A DNA stretch of 64,000 nt from Acridotheres tristis (Eukaryota; Chordata; Aves; Passeriformes; Sturnidae). Positions 49,641-60,700 of the stretch are shown here, piece after piece. The notes below the pieces were generated by a model. That model was not told the origin of the DNA and ran no database searches. It was given only the letters and a program-made list of their open reading frames with translations. Position 1 is the first letter of the stretch. Every line of letters begins with the position of its first letter. The position numbers were made by a program, and so were the translations under genes. The DNA is taken from positions 73,187,859 to 73,251,858 of the forward strand of contig CM072886.1 in assembly GCA_037013685.1 (NCBI GenBank), given 5' to 3'.

Positions 49641-49884
49641 GCTGCCCGGCCCGGCCCCAGGCGGTGCCAGCGGCTGCAGCGGCCCCAGCGCAGGGCACGG
49701 CTGAGCCCCTCAGCCCCGGGGAAAGCCTGGGCAAGGGAGGGCAAAACGCTGCCCGGCAGGCAGGGCTGAGCCAGGGGAACCGAGCGAGAAACAGCCCTGC
49801 GAGCCCCGAGGGGACAGCGGGAGCAGGGACGGGCCGGGAGAGACCCGGCAGGGATGGCCCTGCGGCCACACAGGGACACGGCGG
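49641..49884. other. GC-rich, CpG-dense unique block
   Basis: About 245 bases dominated by G and C with many CpGs ('gcccggcccggccccaggcgg' at its start), in sharp contrast to the AT-rich surroundings. With the minisatellite it makes a CpG-island-like stretch of about 0.7 kb. No TATA box is seen. The frames across it are Ala/Pro/Gly/Arg-rich with no domain. It could be a CpG-island promoter, a fragment carried in from a GC-rich locus, or the decayed unit from which the minisatellite grew. Confidence 0.7.
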
Positions 49885-50983
49885 GACAGCTTTTGACATC
49901 TCTCACAGGATCTTTCTGGACACAATGTCCAGCAAACAGCTGGATAAACACATCATGTGTTGGGTGAGGAACTGGCTCAGGCACAAAGGATTGTAAGGAA
50001 TGGGGTGACATCAGCTAGCGATCTGACAATAATGACGTTCCATTAGCAAGGCTTCATCTTTGGCCCTGTGATCTTAAACATATTCTTAAATCATTTGGAT
50101 GCAGAATTGAAGGGATTCTGAGCAAGTTCGCAGATGATACAAAACTGGGAGGAGCTGCTGACTCCCTCGAGGGCTGTTGACTCCCTGCACAGACGCCTGG
50201 ACAAATCAGAGTGCTGGGCAACCACCAACCATATGAAGTTTAACAAAGAGAAGTGCTGGATTCTGCACCTGGGATGGGACAACCCTGGATGTTCAGACAG
50301 ACTGGGGAATGAGAGACTGGAGAGCAGTGCCATGGAAAGGGACCTGGCAGTCCTGGTCCATGGCAAGTTGACCATGAGCCAGCAGTGCCCTGGCAGCCAG
50401 GATGTCCAACCCTGTCCTGGGGGCATCAGGCACAGCATCACCAGCCAGGCAAGGGAGGGGATTGTCTTGCCCTGCTCTGCTCTGAGCTGGGGCAGCCTCA
50501 CCTCCAGTGCTGGAGGCAACTTTGGTGCTGCAATGTAAGAAAAAGAGTTCTTAGAGGAGGGCAATGAGGATGGTGAAGGGCCTTGAAGGGAAGCTGTACA
50601 AGGAGTGGCTGAGGTGACTTGGTCTGTTCAGCCTGGAGGACTCTGTGACTTCCTTATGTTATAGGAAGAGGAGGGACAGGCATTGATTTCTTCTCTGTGT
50701 TGACCAATGACTGGATCCGAGGCAATGAGCTGAGTTTGTGTCAGGGGAAGTTTAACTTGGCTATTAGAAAAAGGTTCTTCACCCAGAGCGTGTTTGGGCA
50801 CTGGAACAGGCTGCCCAGGGAAGTGGTCACAGCACCAACCCTGACAGAGTTCAAGAAGCATTTGGACAATGCTCTCAGGCACATGGTGTGACTCTTGGGG
50901 ATGGTGCTGTCCAGGACCATAACCTGGACTCAATAATCCTTGTGGGTCCCTTCCAACTCATCATATTCCATGATTCTGTGATT
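49885..50983 (+). mobile_element. CR1 LINE, longest copy (about 1.1 kb), 5'-truncated in the RT domain
   Basis: Plus-strand CR1. It starts inside the reverse-transcriptase domain with a decayed 'TAFDISHRIFLD' (the AFD motif). It continues through 'LDKHIMCWVRNWL', the 'ADDTKLGG'-like box at about 50125-50150, 'KFNKEKCWILHLGWDNPGC', 'LVHGKLTMSQQCPGSQ' and 'GGIRHSITSQAREGIVL'. The terminal region follows ('aaaaggttcttcacccagag', 'gggcactggaacaggctgcc', 'gtgggtcccttccaactca'), with the tail 'ttccatgattctgtg' ending near 50983. Frameshifts, stops and an internal deletion after about 50638 make it inactive. It abuts the GC-rich block upstream with no gap. Confidence 0.93.
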
Positions 50984-50988
50984 TTTAG

Positions 50989-51095
50989 GTCTTAACCCAT
51001 GAGTTTATCCATGTTATTTTTTAACTCTGTCCTGTTGAGGACAATGAGTAAGAGCAGCTGAATGAGTGTGTGGCAGCCGGTCAAGGTCCACCCAT
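50989..51095 (+). mobile_element. ERV LTR 3' (U5) fragment
   Basis: Directly after the CR1 tail comes 'cttaacccatgagttt', the same phrase as in the LTR at 3270-3850. It is followed by 'gttgaggacaatgagta', 'cagctgaatgagtgtgtggc' and 'agccggtcaaggtccaccc', in the order expected for the U5 end of a related LTR. Only about 100 bases are present. The rest of the LTR is not seen on the other side of the CR1. Confidence 0.45.
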
Positions 51096-51146
51096 TACTT
51101 TAACTTAAAGAAATTAAGTCTAAACATTTATTTAAATGTTTCACTG

Positions 51147-51214
51147 AAAAAAAAAAAAAAAAAAACCACAAACAAACAAAAATCAAAACCAAACAAACAA
51201 AACAAAAACAAGAA
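51147..51214 (+). repeat. Poly(A) followed by A/C-rich simple sequence
   Basis: Nineteen A residues, then AAAC/AACC words to about 51214. Confidence 0.9.
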
Positions 51215-53205
51215 CCCCACACTGTCGAGAACTATGCAGCATGACAAATCCTGAGGTGGCAGCAGTTAAATTCAGATTTTTAAAAAATGATAAGTTTTTA
51301 TTTTTTTTCCTGGTAAGTGGCATATTATTTTGTTTGAAATCATTCTTCTTTGAAGAACTGAAACTGATTCCTTCCCTGTCTTTTCAAGTCTCTTTAAAGA
51401 GAAGTAGGATGGAGTTAATCTGCCTTACTCCACTGTGGGAATATCCAAGTGTTATAAATGAAGAGATTCCAAAGCTTACCATATCTAGAATTTCGATGCC
51501 TTAAAGGACAGCTTAATCACTATTAATATATTAATTGAAAACTCTTAAGTTAGCTCCTCACATTTATCCAGTTAGGTGAGCTATCATCAGATGAGGACAA
51601 CATTTTTTGGAAATACTATGGTGCTAAACTCATAAGTTATAATTTTACAGTTTTTTAAAACTTTCCCCACAGAAAACTGCATTAAATCCAAGTTTACAGG
51701 GTTCAGTTATTTCCACACAGTTTTGTAATGATCATACTCCTTGAATAACGGATGTTTTATTGCCATTTCAAATGAAAGGGGAATTGTTCCCTGTTTTCAT
51801 TAATTGCGTTGCTATAGCAGAAACCTGGTTTACTATTCTTTTGTGCCCATCAGCTTAATAGAATATTAAATAGTTATTGACTTTGGAAGAGGTGAACCAT
51901 CATGATTTATTGAGCTGAGAAGTAAATATTCATCAAGCAACTACAATTAAGCTTCTGCTTGTGCTCTTCATTTACAGAAAATGTAGGTGGTAAAAAGAGG
52001 CTTGCGAAATGTGAAAATAACTACATCATTAAAGCCCAATTACCAGCTGATCTAAAGAGGGTCTGAAGAACTGTAATTTATAAGTCAACACAACAAAACT
52101 GACTTTTAACAAAAATAATAATAAAAAAACACAAAATATTTTCTTCCCATCTTTTCTATCTCTGATCATGTATTTGTAATTTCTGACATGCCTAAGGATT
52201 ATAAAGAGAATGGTAAAAATCTCTTAAAACAATGAGATACTGTTTAATGTTCTTAAACTGAAGCAATGAATTATTGCAAAGTTGACATCTTAAGCTTTGA
52301 TGGGTGGCATTTTTCTATCATCCCTAATTCATTAAATGAGAAATTGCCAGCATTTGTTTCTGCTTTACAACTCCATGAAAGTACAGAAATGATATATCAC
52401 TCTGTATTTTCCTCCTCCCTATGTATGTGTTCAGAAAGAACAGGGCTGTTGGAGAGTTTGGATGCAAGAGAAATAATTGTCTACTAATTTAGATTTAAAC
52501 TAAAACGGGAATATTATTGCAACCATCACCATTTCTGATTACAGAGAATGATCTGTCAACACATCTACAGATCTAATGTGAAGTGTGATTTGAACTGAAA
52601 GAGACTGATTCAAGTCTTGCCATAAATCCTTTACATAATTATAAGCCTAATGAAAGGATGAGTGTAAAGGAAACAATATTAGTCATTTACAAGAAATTTG
52701 TGACTCATTCTAGTGCTTATCATGTTGTTACAGCAATGCAGAAAGTAATTTAACCTATACAAAAGAAAAACCCAAAACAAACAAATAAAAACTAAGAAAG
52801 TAAGCTGACAGCACACTTCCATTGGCTATACCAGAGGTCAGGTATGCCTCAATCTATGTCCTGATCCTGCAAATATGTAATATGCAATGGACAACTGCCA
52901 TGCCCCAGTCCCCTTTTACGGGAAGGTCATTTGTTTCACTCTGGGTGATGCATGGGAAAAACAACAAAATTCTCAGAAATTCTCAGTAACAAAGATTTAC
53001 TTTTAAACTTTAGAATATTAAGGTAGAATAAATTACTTGGCAAATTTTAAAACAACATCCAGACAAGGTAATGGACTTCACAAATTTTAACCAAGCAAGC
53101 TTAAACTTAGCCAACTTTAATTTATTCAGACACAACAAAGCACTTACTAAGGCATTGACTGGAATTATTTAGTCTGGCTTACAATATACTTTGAGAAGAA
53201 GTTAG
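51215..53205. other. AT-rich noncoding interval
   Basis: No supported exon or transposon. The stretch 51780-52060 is non-repetitive with TAAT-type motifs and might be a conserved element, but this is not testable here. Confidence 0.45.
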
Positions 53206-53382
53206 GAGAAGGAAGGAAGGAAGGAAGGAAGGAAGGAAGGAAGGAAGGAAGGAAGGAAGGAAGGAAGGAAGGAAGGAAGGAAGGAAGGAAGGAAGGAAGG
53301 AAGGAAGGAAGGAAGGAAGGAAGGAAGGAAGGAAGGAAGGAAGGAAGGAAGGAAGGAAGGAAGGAAGGAAGGAAGGAAGGAA
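53206..53382 (+). repeat. (GGAA)n tetranucleotide array
   Basis: About 43 uninterrupted copies of GGAA on the plus strand, the first half of a compound array. (GGAA)n is a known binding substrate for ETS-family factors in vertebrates (established knowledge); whether this array is used is unknown. The minus-strand open frames reading FLPS are artefacts. Confidence 0.97.
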
Positions 53383-53573
<191 letters not shown>

Positions 53574-54227
53574 AAGAGAAAGTAGAAGGACAGCTCCACC
53601 CGTGGATCCAAGCAAAAGGCTCCATTGCTGAAATTTAGATATTTATATATGGTGGAAGTGATGTTTGCAGCCTTGATGCATTGTGGATGTGGGAAGCCCA
53701 CAAAACACAGCTGAGTGTGTTAATATGCATTTAGATTAACATGGGAACATCCAGGGGATGTAGAAATACTGTGGATCATGTGCAGTCCTCTGAGGTGAAA
53801 AGCCTCAGAAAGGAGTCGTGGGGGTTTATGACCCCTTCTAAAACAAGACACTCTTACATCAGCTCAGTGGAGTTGAGCCAATTATGCCCCATCAGAAGAG
53901 ATGAACACCTTCAGGCCTTTGTGTGAATGTCCCCAGGGTGGAGGAGTTATGCAACTAAGGCAGTTGTGTAAGGGAGGACATTGGCATGATGTAAAGTACT
54001 ATCCCACCTCCACAGTGTCTGCATCATATCCTCCTCCTCTCTTGTCTGGCTCAAACCCCAGCTTGTTGTTAAACAAAGATTGATTTGTCATGGTTATCCT
54101 CTCGTGATCACCCCCTCTGCACCTGGGCTGTTCCCTTGGACACTGTCAGTACAGCACCTGGTGTTTTTGGAAATGGCCAATTCAGTTATTAACCATTAAC
54201 ATCTCAGTCTCACAGCCACACAGTAGA
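53574..54227. other. Noncoding interval, less AT-rich
   Basis: Moderate GC for the window and non-repetitive. Open frames of 60-61 codons only. No transposon recognised. Confidence 0.45.
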
Positions 54228-54515
54228 TTATTCCCTGCCTGTACACAATTTTTCCTCCAGAAGTTGGGAGCTGCACTTAGCACATTTCCAAAATAAAGTT
54301 GAAACCAATTCAGGTGCTCGGAGGTACTCTTGCATCCTTTTCTGAAGCAGGCTGTGTTTTCTCAGGTCAGAATATTTTTTACCTCGTAAAATGGCAGCTA
54401 CTCTTTCTTCTATCATGAGAATTATTATGTCCGTGGACACACTTTGCCACTGAGCAATGTCATAGGTTGTGAGCTTCAAAGCAAGTAAATCACCTACTGT
54501 TTTTCTTTGCTGCTT
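54228..54515 (-). CDS. Protein-like open frame, unidentified (about 95 codons, no ATG start)
   Basis: The minus strand is open from the codon after a TGA (first sense codon at 54515) to a stop at 54228. The peptide is globular-looking: 'LTTYDIAQWQSVSTDIIILM', then 'IEERVAAILRGKKYSDLRKH', 'LQKRMQEYLRAPELVSTLFW' and a C-terminal 'KCAKCSSQ' with two CxxC-like cysteines. There is no ATG before the methionine at codon 32, so it is not a stand-alone gene with a normal start. An acceptor-like 'ttacttgctttgaag' before 54473 and a donor-like ACGAG|GTAAAA at 54383/54382 could define a 91-bp exon inside it. I do not recognise the family. Exon, retrocopy relic and chance all remain open. Confidence 0.22.
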   Translation of the reverse strand, partial: KQQRKTVGDLLALKLTTYDIAQWQSVSTDIIILMIEERVAAILRGKKYSDLRKHSLLQKRMQEYLRAPELVSTLFWKCAKCSSQLLEEKLCTGRE

Positions 54516-57214
54516 TCATTGAGTCACAACTTTGATTATTTTAAGCAGAAGAAAACACAAGCATGAATTCATTATTATAGTTCCTCTGACACTTCATTTT
54601 AATTATCTGATTCTCCATGTTTCATTAAATGTGTAGGAATGTTGTTGATATTCCTGTGATATTATGGAACATTAATGCTAGAGTGTAACGCAATTCCTGG
54701 TACAGAAAATGTATACATCAAGTGCTTACATAATAAAATTGTTTCATTTTTGACATAATAGTCATACATTTTAAATGCACTTAGAATGTACAGATTCATA
54801 ATGTAATAATTTTATAGTGTTTGTGCAAATGCTCTTTACCATTCGTAGAGGTTCATGCATACTAAGTGAAAAATCTTGCTTTAACGAGAAAGACATTTGT
54901 GGGAGATTTTTGAGCTAGATAATTACAGAGGTGTATACCCGGTCCAAAGACCAGGTTGTTTGCTTTCTACCGAAGAGCAAAACAGGAAGGCAGATTTTTT
55001 AGAATGTTTTATTTGAAGATGTGACTAACTCTTTCCTAAATACTTCCTTTTATACTTCAAGGAATGTTTTCCACTCCTAGTTGCCTACAAAGTTCTAGGC
55101 CACTCCATAATTTTTTGTCTTTGACTTAGAGGGGGAAAATAACCTCGACAAAAAAGCCACCCAAACCTCCCTCAATGGGGAATCCTGATATTTTGTTCTA
55201 CCCTGGGCACATGAGCCTTCTGTTAGTACCCATGGGGGTTACCTACACAGAGAATAGAGTAAAAAGCTTTCTGAGAATGACGCTGCTCAGACATTATTAC
55301 CTGCACGTGTTCAAATACTCCACAGGAGTAATTAAATTTTAGTACCAGCCCGTTCTACCTTCCCTGAACCTGTCATTCTCAGCAATTGCAGAAGAATTTA
55401 ATTTATTTACATAAATAAGGAGATAACGGTTAGCTAAATACAAGAACAAATAACTCCTCTTGTATTCCTTTGCTGCAGTGTTAATACTGCTGCAAAATAT
55501 TAAGATGAGTTATCTGTCCTCTGGTGACATCCATATTCTCAGGCTTTATTGAAAGAAATCTGTAAATGTGTTATTCTTGTGCTGATCCATTGCTGCAGTT
55601 TTATGATGTGACAGACACCTCTCCACTGCTAGATGGTACTATGGGCTGCGAAGGGACATCCAGGCATTTAATGCTTGTGGTTTCCACATGATTAAATAAA
55701 TAGCACCTCTAGGTCAAGTACAAAGCACCATTAAATAGTGGAACTGAGTAGAAGCCTTTCAATGGAATTCTGCTAAATTTAATACAGTGTAAAAGAAATT
55801 GTCCTTACTCCCCCTCAAGTCACAGAGAGTAGACAATTTGCATATAAATTTCACTGCTGCAGCTTTTGCATAAAGACAAAAATTTACCTACTCAAGGCTA
55901 GTTCAAAATATACAGTGTGGATCCTAAAGAAGCTGGTTTTAGATGTAATTATATTGGATATGGTATTTTATATTAGGTAGTATGAAACGGAAAATTGTAT
56001 ATCTCTAAATTTACTATGATTTTTTGTGACCCATAATTTACAGATTTTTGATTCTTTTTTTTCTCAAATTCTCTTGTTTGTTTTTTTATGATCAAAATAG
56101 TGCCAGTTGTAGCACTCTTAGCATGGCAGCCTCTTTTTCATCTCCTCAGTGATAATTGCTCTACTAACCCTCACGCATTTAATGATCAAAGTTCTTTTAT
56201 GACGTGTCTTAATTTAGCATGATTCAAAATATGATACTAATAAATTATAATATAAAATCTAAAAATACAGAGCAGTGCTAGCTGCTTCAAGAAAAGCATT
56301 GTAGACTTTGTGAGAAAGTTGTAAGAATAGAGACTGAACAGGACAAATGTTGGAGATGACACATGAGGAAAAAACCCGTTTTGGACATGACACATAAAAA
56401 AACCCCCACCTTTATTTAATCTATTTACCTTGAATCTGATTGTTTTCAATTTTTTTCTGAAAATAATTATGAATTTTAAATTCCTGTATTCATATTCTAC
56501 TAGATATGTTTCCTTTTGTTGGTGTTACAAATAACATATGGAAGACATACTTACAGCTGTATATTTTTATCAATATTATGGAGACTAAGACAAAATCAAT
56601 CTTGATATAATCAACCTTAGTAGACATTAGGATACATAATTATTAAATATATACATCCTAAATAGTAAAAATTATTAGTAAATTTAATTAGATTTGTGAT
56701 TTCATTCCCCTTCAAAATTGAGTGGCACATTTTTCTGAAGATATCATCACTGTTCTTTCATAAACAAACTGGATATTGTAAGGACAAGTCCTTAAGAAGT
56801 TTACAAGAATTGGTAGGTCTTAAGGTTTCCAGAGAGAGCTATTGAGACTTGTGTTGCTCTTTTCATCATATAGATACATGTTCCTACAGAGCAAATACTG
56901 CTTTTTTTTTCTTTGTTTTTTTTTTATTTGCTTATCCTTTTCTCTTGCTGGCTTAAGCTGGGAATGAGTTGGGAAAAAAAAATAAAGTAGTGTTTCTTAA
57001 AATTTGTTGTGGTGCTACATGTTCTCCTTAATTAGGCTCTGGCTTGGTTGGCATACTTCTTTCCCTTCTGTCTTGTAGGTCTCGTAGTATCTGAAGTTTT
57101 TATTACAGCTGCTGTGTCAGGATACTATCTGCTCTGTAAGCATAGGTATAAAAAGTCAGAAATTCAAATCTCATTGTCTTTCACATATTTAATTTGTTAA
57201 GATTCTGGGTTAGT
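54516..57214. other. AT-rich noncoding interval
   Basis: No supported gene, RNA or transposon. Only one open frame reaches 60 codons. Confidence 0.5.
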
Positions 57215-57415
57215 ACTTCAGTTGGTTGGTTGTTTTTGGTTTTGTGGTTTGGTTTGCTTTGGTTTGGTTTGGTTTTTTTGTTTGGTTGGGGTTTTTTTTG
57301 TTTTGTTTTTTGGTGTTTTTTTTTGTTGGTGGTGGTGTTTTGTTGTTGTTGTTGTTGTTTTTTTGTTGTTGTTTTTTTTTTTAATTGTTGTTGTTGTTGG
57401 TTTTTTTTGGTTTGG
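57215..57415. repeat. T/G-rich low-complexity tract (GTT/GTTT/GGTTT)
   Basis: Two hundred bases almost free of A and C: GGTTT, GTTT and (GTT)n words. It is uninterrupted by unique sequence and joins the 3' side of the antisense CR1 that follows. The 66-82 codon frames on both strands are artefacts (Phe/Val/Trp or Lys/Thr/Asn strings). Confidence 0.95.
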
Positions 57416-57420
57416 GGAAA

Positions 57421-57795
57421 TGCCTTCCACTAGTCCAGGTAGTGCAGAGCTCCATCCAACCACGCCTTGAACACCTCCAGGGATGGGCCAAGCACAGCTT
57501 CTCTGAAAAACCTGCTCCAGTGCCTCACCACCCTTAGAGCAAATAATTTCTTCCTGATATCTAATCTAAACCTCTCCTCTTTCAAACTTATTCCCTCTTG
57601 TCTTGTTAGTATGTGCCATTAAAAAAAGCCCCTCTCCAGCTGTCCTGTAGGTTCCCTTCAGGTACTGGGAGGCTGATATGAGGTCTCTGCAGAGCCTTTT
57701 CTTGTCCAGCCTGTATAACTCCAGCTCTCTTAGCCTGTCTTCACAGAAGAGGTGCTCCAGCCCTCTGATCCTCTTCCTGACTCTCCTTCCTCCTG
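57421..57795 (-). mobile_element. CR1 LINE 3' part, antisense, missing its last ~100 bases
   Basis: The plus strand reads the antisense of CR1: 'agctccatccaaccacgcc', 'ttgaacacctccagggatgg', 'cctgctccagtgcctcacca', 'taatttcttcctgatatcta', 'gaggtctctgcagagcct' and 'gaagaggtgctccagccc'. The usual terminal segment carrying the ATTCTATG tail is absent; the T/G-rich tract stands in its place. The 5' truncation is near 57795. Confidence 0.9.
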
Positions 57796-60700
57796 AATTT
57801 CACTTTTTGTTTAATTTCAAATACTTGCTCTTATTGCTACCATGCAGTTACCCAGTTTTGTTTGCTTCCTAAGCCTTAGTGGCTGAAAACTTGTGATAAA
57901 TTCTGTGATAATTTCTGTTGGAAATTAAGCTATCATCTGAAAGCCTTCCTTTTTGCCCCACTTGCTACTCACAGGTACAGATACATTTATAAGAACCTGA
58001 ACAATTTTCTTACATATTTTCAAAATACTTCTGCAGTGATGTTTTCAACTGGCCAGTTCTTCTTCTGTATCATTTTTTACTGGTACAACTGTTTCTTCTA
58101 CCTGAAGCTAAAAACTCTGCTACCAGTCTGTTTTATTTAGTGTTTAAGTTCCCATGGTGTAAGATCAGTCAGTTCCTTTTACCACTCCTTTCAAACAGCT
58201 TATGACAAATTCTTTCATGTGTTAGGGAATTGTTGTCATTAATATTGTCCTTTGTAACTTTCATTATTTTTTTGTTTTCATTTAAAAAAATCTGAAGAAC
58301 AATGCTTTATCTGTCCTTACATAGCATAGCTCAACCACTTGCTAGTCCCCTGACTGAAAAGGAAAATTGTTTTCAGTATTCACTTTTTGTCCTTCTTCGC
58401 TTCTCTTTTCTTCTTTTTTTCCTTTTTTTTTTTTTCCTCCTTTTAATTGCCCAGCCCAGAGAATACTCTGGTTCTAAACGTCTCACTGCTGCTGTGGAAA
58501 GATGAGTATCTGCATCTCCTTCGTGCAGATTGTGCTTCTTATTGCATGTTTTGTAATGAAGAGTTTATTAAGTGAATAGCTCTTAAATACTCAGACAAAT
58601 CCTGGGGCAGTGTTTGGTGAAAAACCTGCTGCTTTTTAGAAGAGGTTGAGAACCTAAGGGATATAGCAACTCTAATTAAAGCTCAGGAGAATTTTGAAAC
58701 CAGGAAGACACAGAGCAGCAATAAAAAACTACTGAAGTTTGTGGTCATAAAGTCTAACATTAACTATTTCAATCTGAAGTGAAGCATAAAATGAGAAATG
58801 TCAATGCCTGATTTTAACAATGCCTGATTCTCAGGAGAGAACTGAAACAGAAGACATTGAGACACCTAGAAATCTCTTTTGTATGGCAGCAACTTCATTT
58901 TTTCAGTTCTGCTAATAAATTACAAAGCTCAAGCTTTGTAACTCTTCAGAGAACGTCAGTTTAACTGCTTAAAAGAGATGCTAAATCAATTTGTGAAACA
59001 GTTTTTAAAGTAACATAGTGCCAAGAATAAGTGCATAAATCAGTTGTTCAGAAGTCATATTCAGATACCCCAAGGGTCAGGTGAGAGAGCCCAAAATGAG
59101 GGATTATTGATGGATCGGATGTGCATAATAGTTTTATTGTACCACAGCCCAAATTAGAATTTCTGGCACACTACTTTTTACAAATATACCTCCAAGGGAA
59201 TTTAAGAATGACTTTTAGGGTGGCATGTGTATAGCAGCTAACAAATACTTGCTCTGCAACAGTATATGATCGGCTAATAAGAGGTAAGAACCATCATATT
59301 CATCTCTAAGTAACCTTTAAGAAAAGAGCCCCAAACCAGAATTGTCATTACAGAATGAAGAAGGGATATCTGAAGTAAGCTGGCAGGGACTAGATAGTCT
59401 CTATTTTTCTGTGATTATTTAGTGAGATAATACTGACTTGTTAGCTGTCCATCAGTGGTAGGCAGACATTAAATTACCTGTGTTTTTTTACGTCACTGTA
59501 CCTATGTAGGTTGTTTTCTTTGTTATTGATATATAAATCATGAGATTTTTTTCATCTGAATGAAGAGATGCCGGCCCTCACACTATTTAATATTTCTTTA
59601 ATACAATCTTTTGTTAAAATATAAGCCTATTTCTCAAAATCACCTCTTTCCGGTTGATTGTAACATGTTAATGAGGCTGCCATTCACTCAAAGTCAGTTT
59701 TTTAGATTAAGTACCAGAAGTCATACTGAGATGCAAAAATGAATATGTTACAATAATTGAGCTTTCAATTTACTGGGAGCAAACAGCATGAGTGACAGGC
59801 AAGAACTAGATCATCAGAAGCTTTATTTTTGCTGCTTTATGCATTTGATTAGTTTTTTCACGGCTTTGACACAATTTTCTCCACCTTGAACTGACTGACT
59901 TATTGACTTCTGTGATCTCCTTTCTCTATGCTTACTTTTTCACTATAGCTTCATGCCTTCATTTTTCATGCTGTATTTTTACTTCTCTTTACCTGCTTCC
60001 TGCCATTTAATTGTTTTAGTTCATGACAAGGTTATGAATGCAATGCCATGAAGTCACAAGAAAATAGATTGCTTAAATGTGCATCCAGTCTGGTGCCATG
60101 TCTCTGATAAGCTTTTTCTGAAGGTGTCAAAATATTTTGGAAGCTGAAATTGTGAACTCACTGATAGTTTGGTGTTGTAGACTCATATTTTTGACTCTTT
60201 TTCCATCTTGTCTTCTTTCTAATCTCCTACATTGAGATGTGAGGTCATTAAGGGAAAGTACTAATAAAAAAAGATAAAGATAAATTTGACTCTAAAGGTT
60301 TTCCAGAGTGAAACTTAAAAAAAAAAAAAAAGCAGGCACCTGTGCATGAAAACATTATGTGTAATGATCAACATCTAATTATACTATGATTATGGCTTTC
60401 AAATTTAGAAAAGTAGATGTGGAGATGTTTTTAACATGTCCCAGTATGGCCATTATTTTAGTATTATTTTTTCTGTAAATGGGCCTGCCTTTGTGCCCCA
60501 TTTACATATGACAGATATATAGTTCTAATATTATAGTATGTTAAAATGTTAAATTGCAACCAGAGATAGTATTTTAATCTATTTGCTTTTGCATTTTCAA
60601 ACTATCGTCTCTACATCTGTGATCATTACGTGTTTAACCCAATTTGTAGCATTATCTACAATTTGCATCCTATTATTTTAAAAGGAGTGAACTCTGGCCC

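Noticed and set aside
49664..49996. 110-codon frame crossing the GC block into CR1
   Set aside because: Its C-terminal third is CR1 RT (AFD motif region) and the N-terminal part is compositional Ala/Pro/Gly/Arg; the fusion is a by-product of the junction.
50091..50564. 157-codon minus-strand frame
   Set aside because: It is the antisense shadow of the CR1 RT region at 49885-50983.
57194..57470. 79-82 codon frames on both strands
   Set aside because: They are translations of a T/G-rich low-complexity tract.
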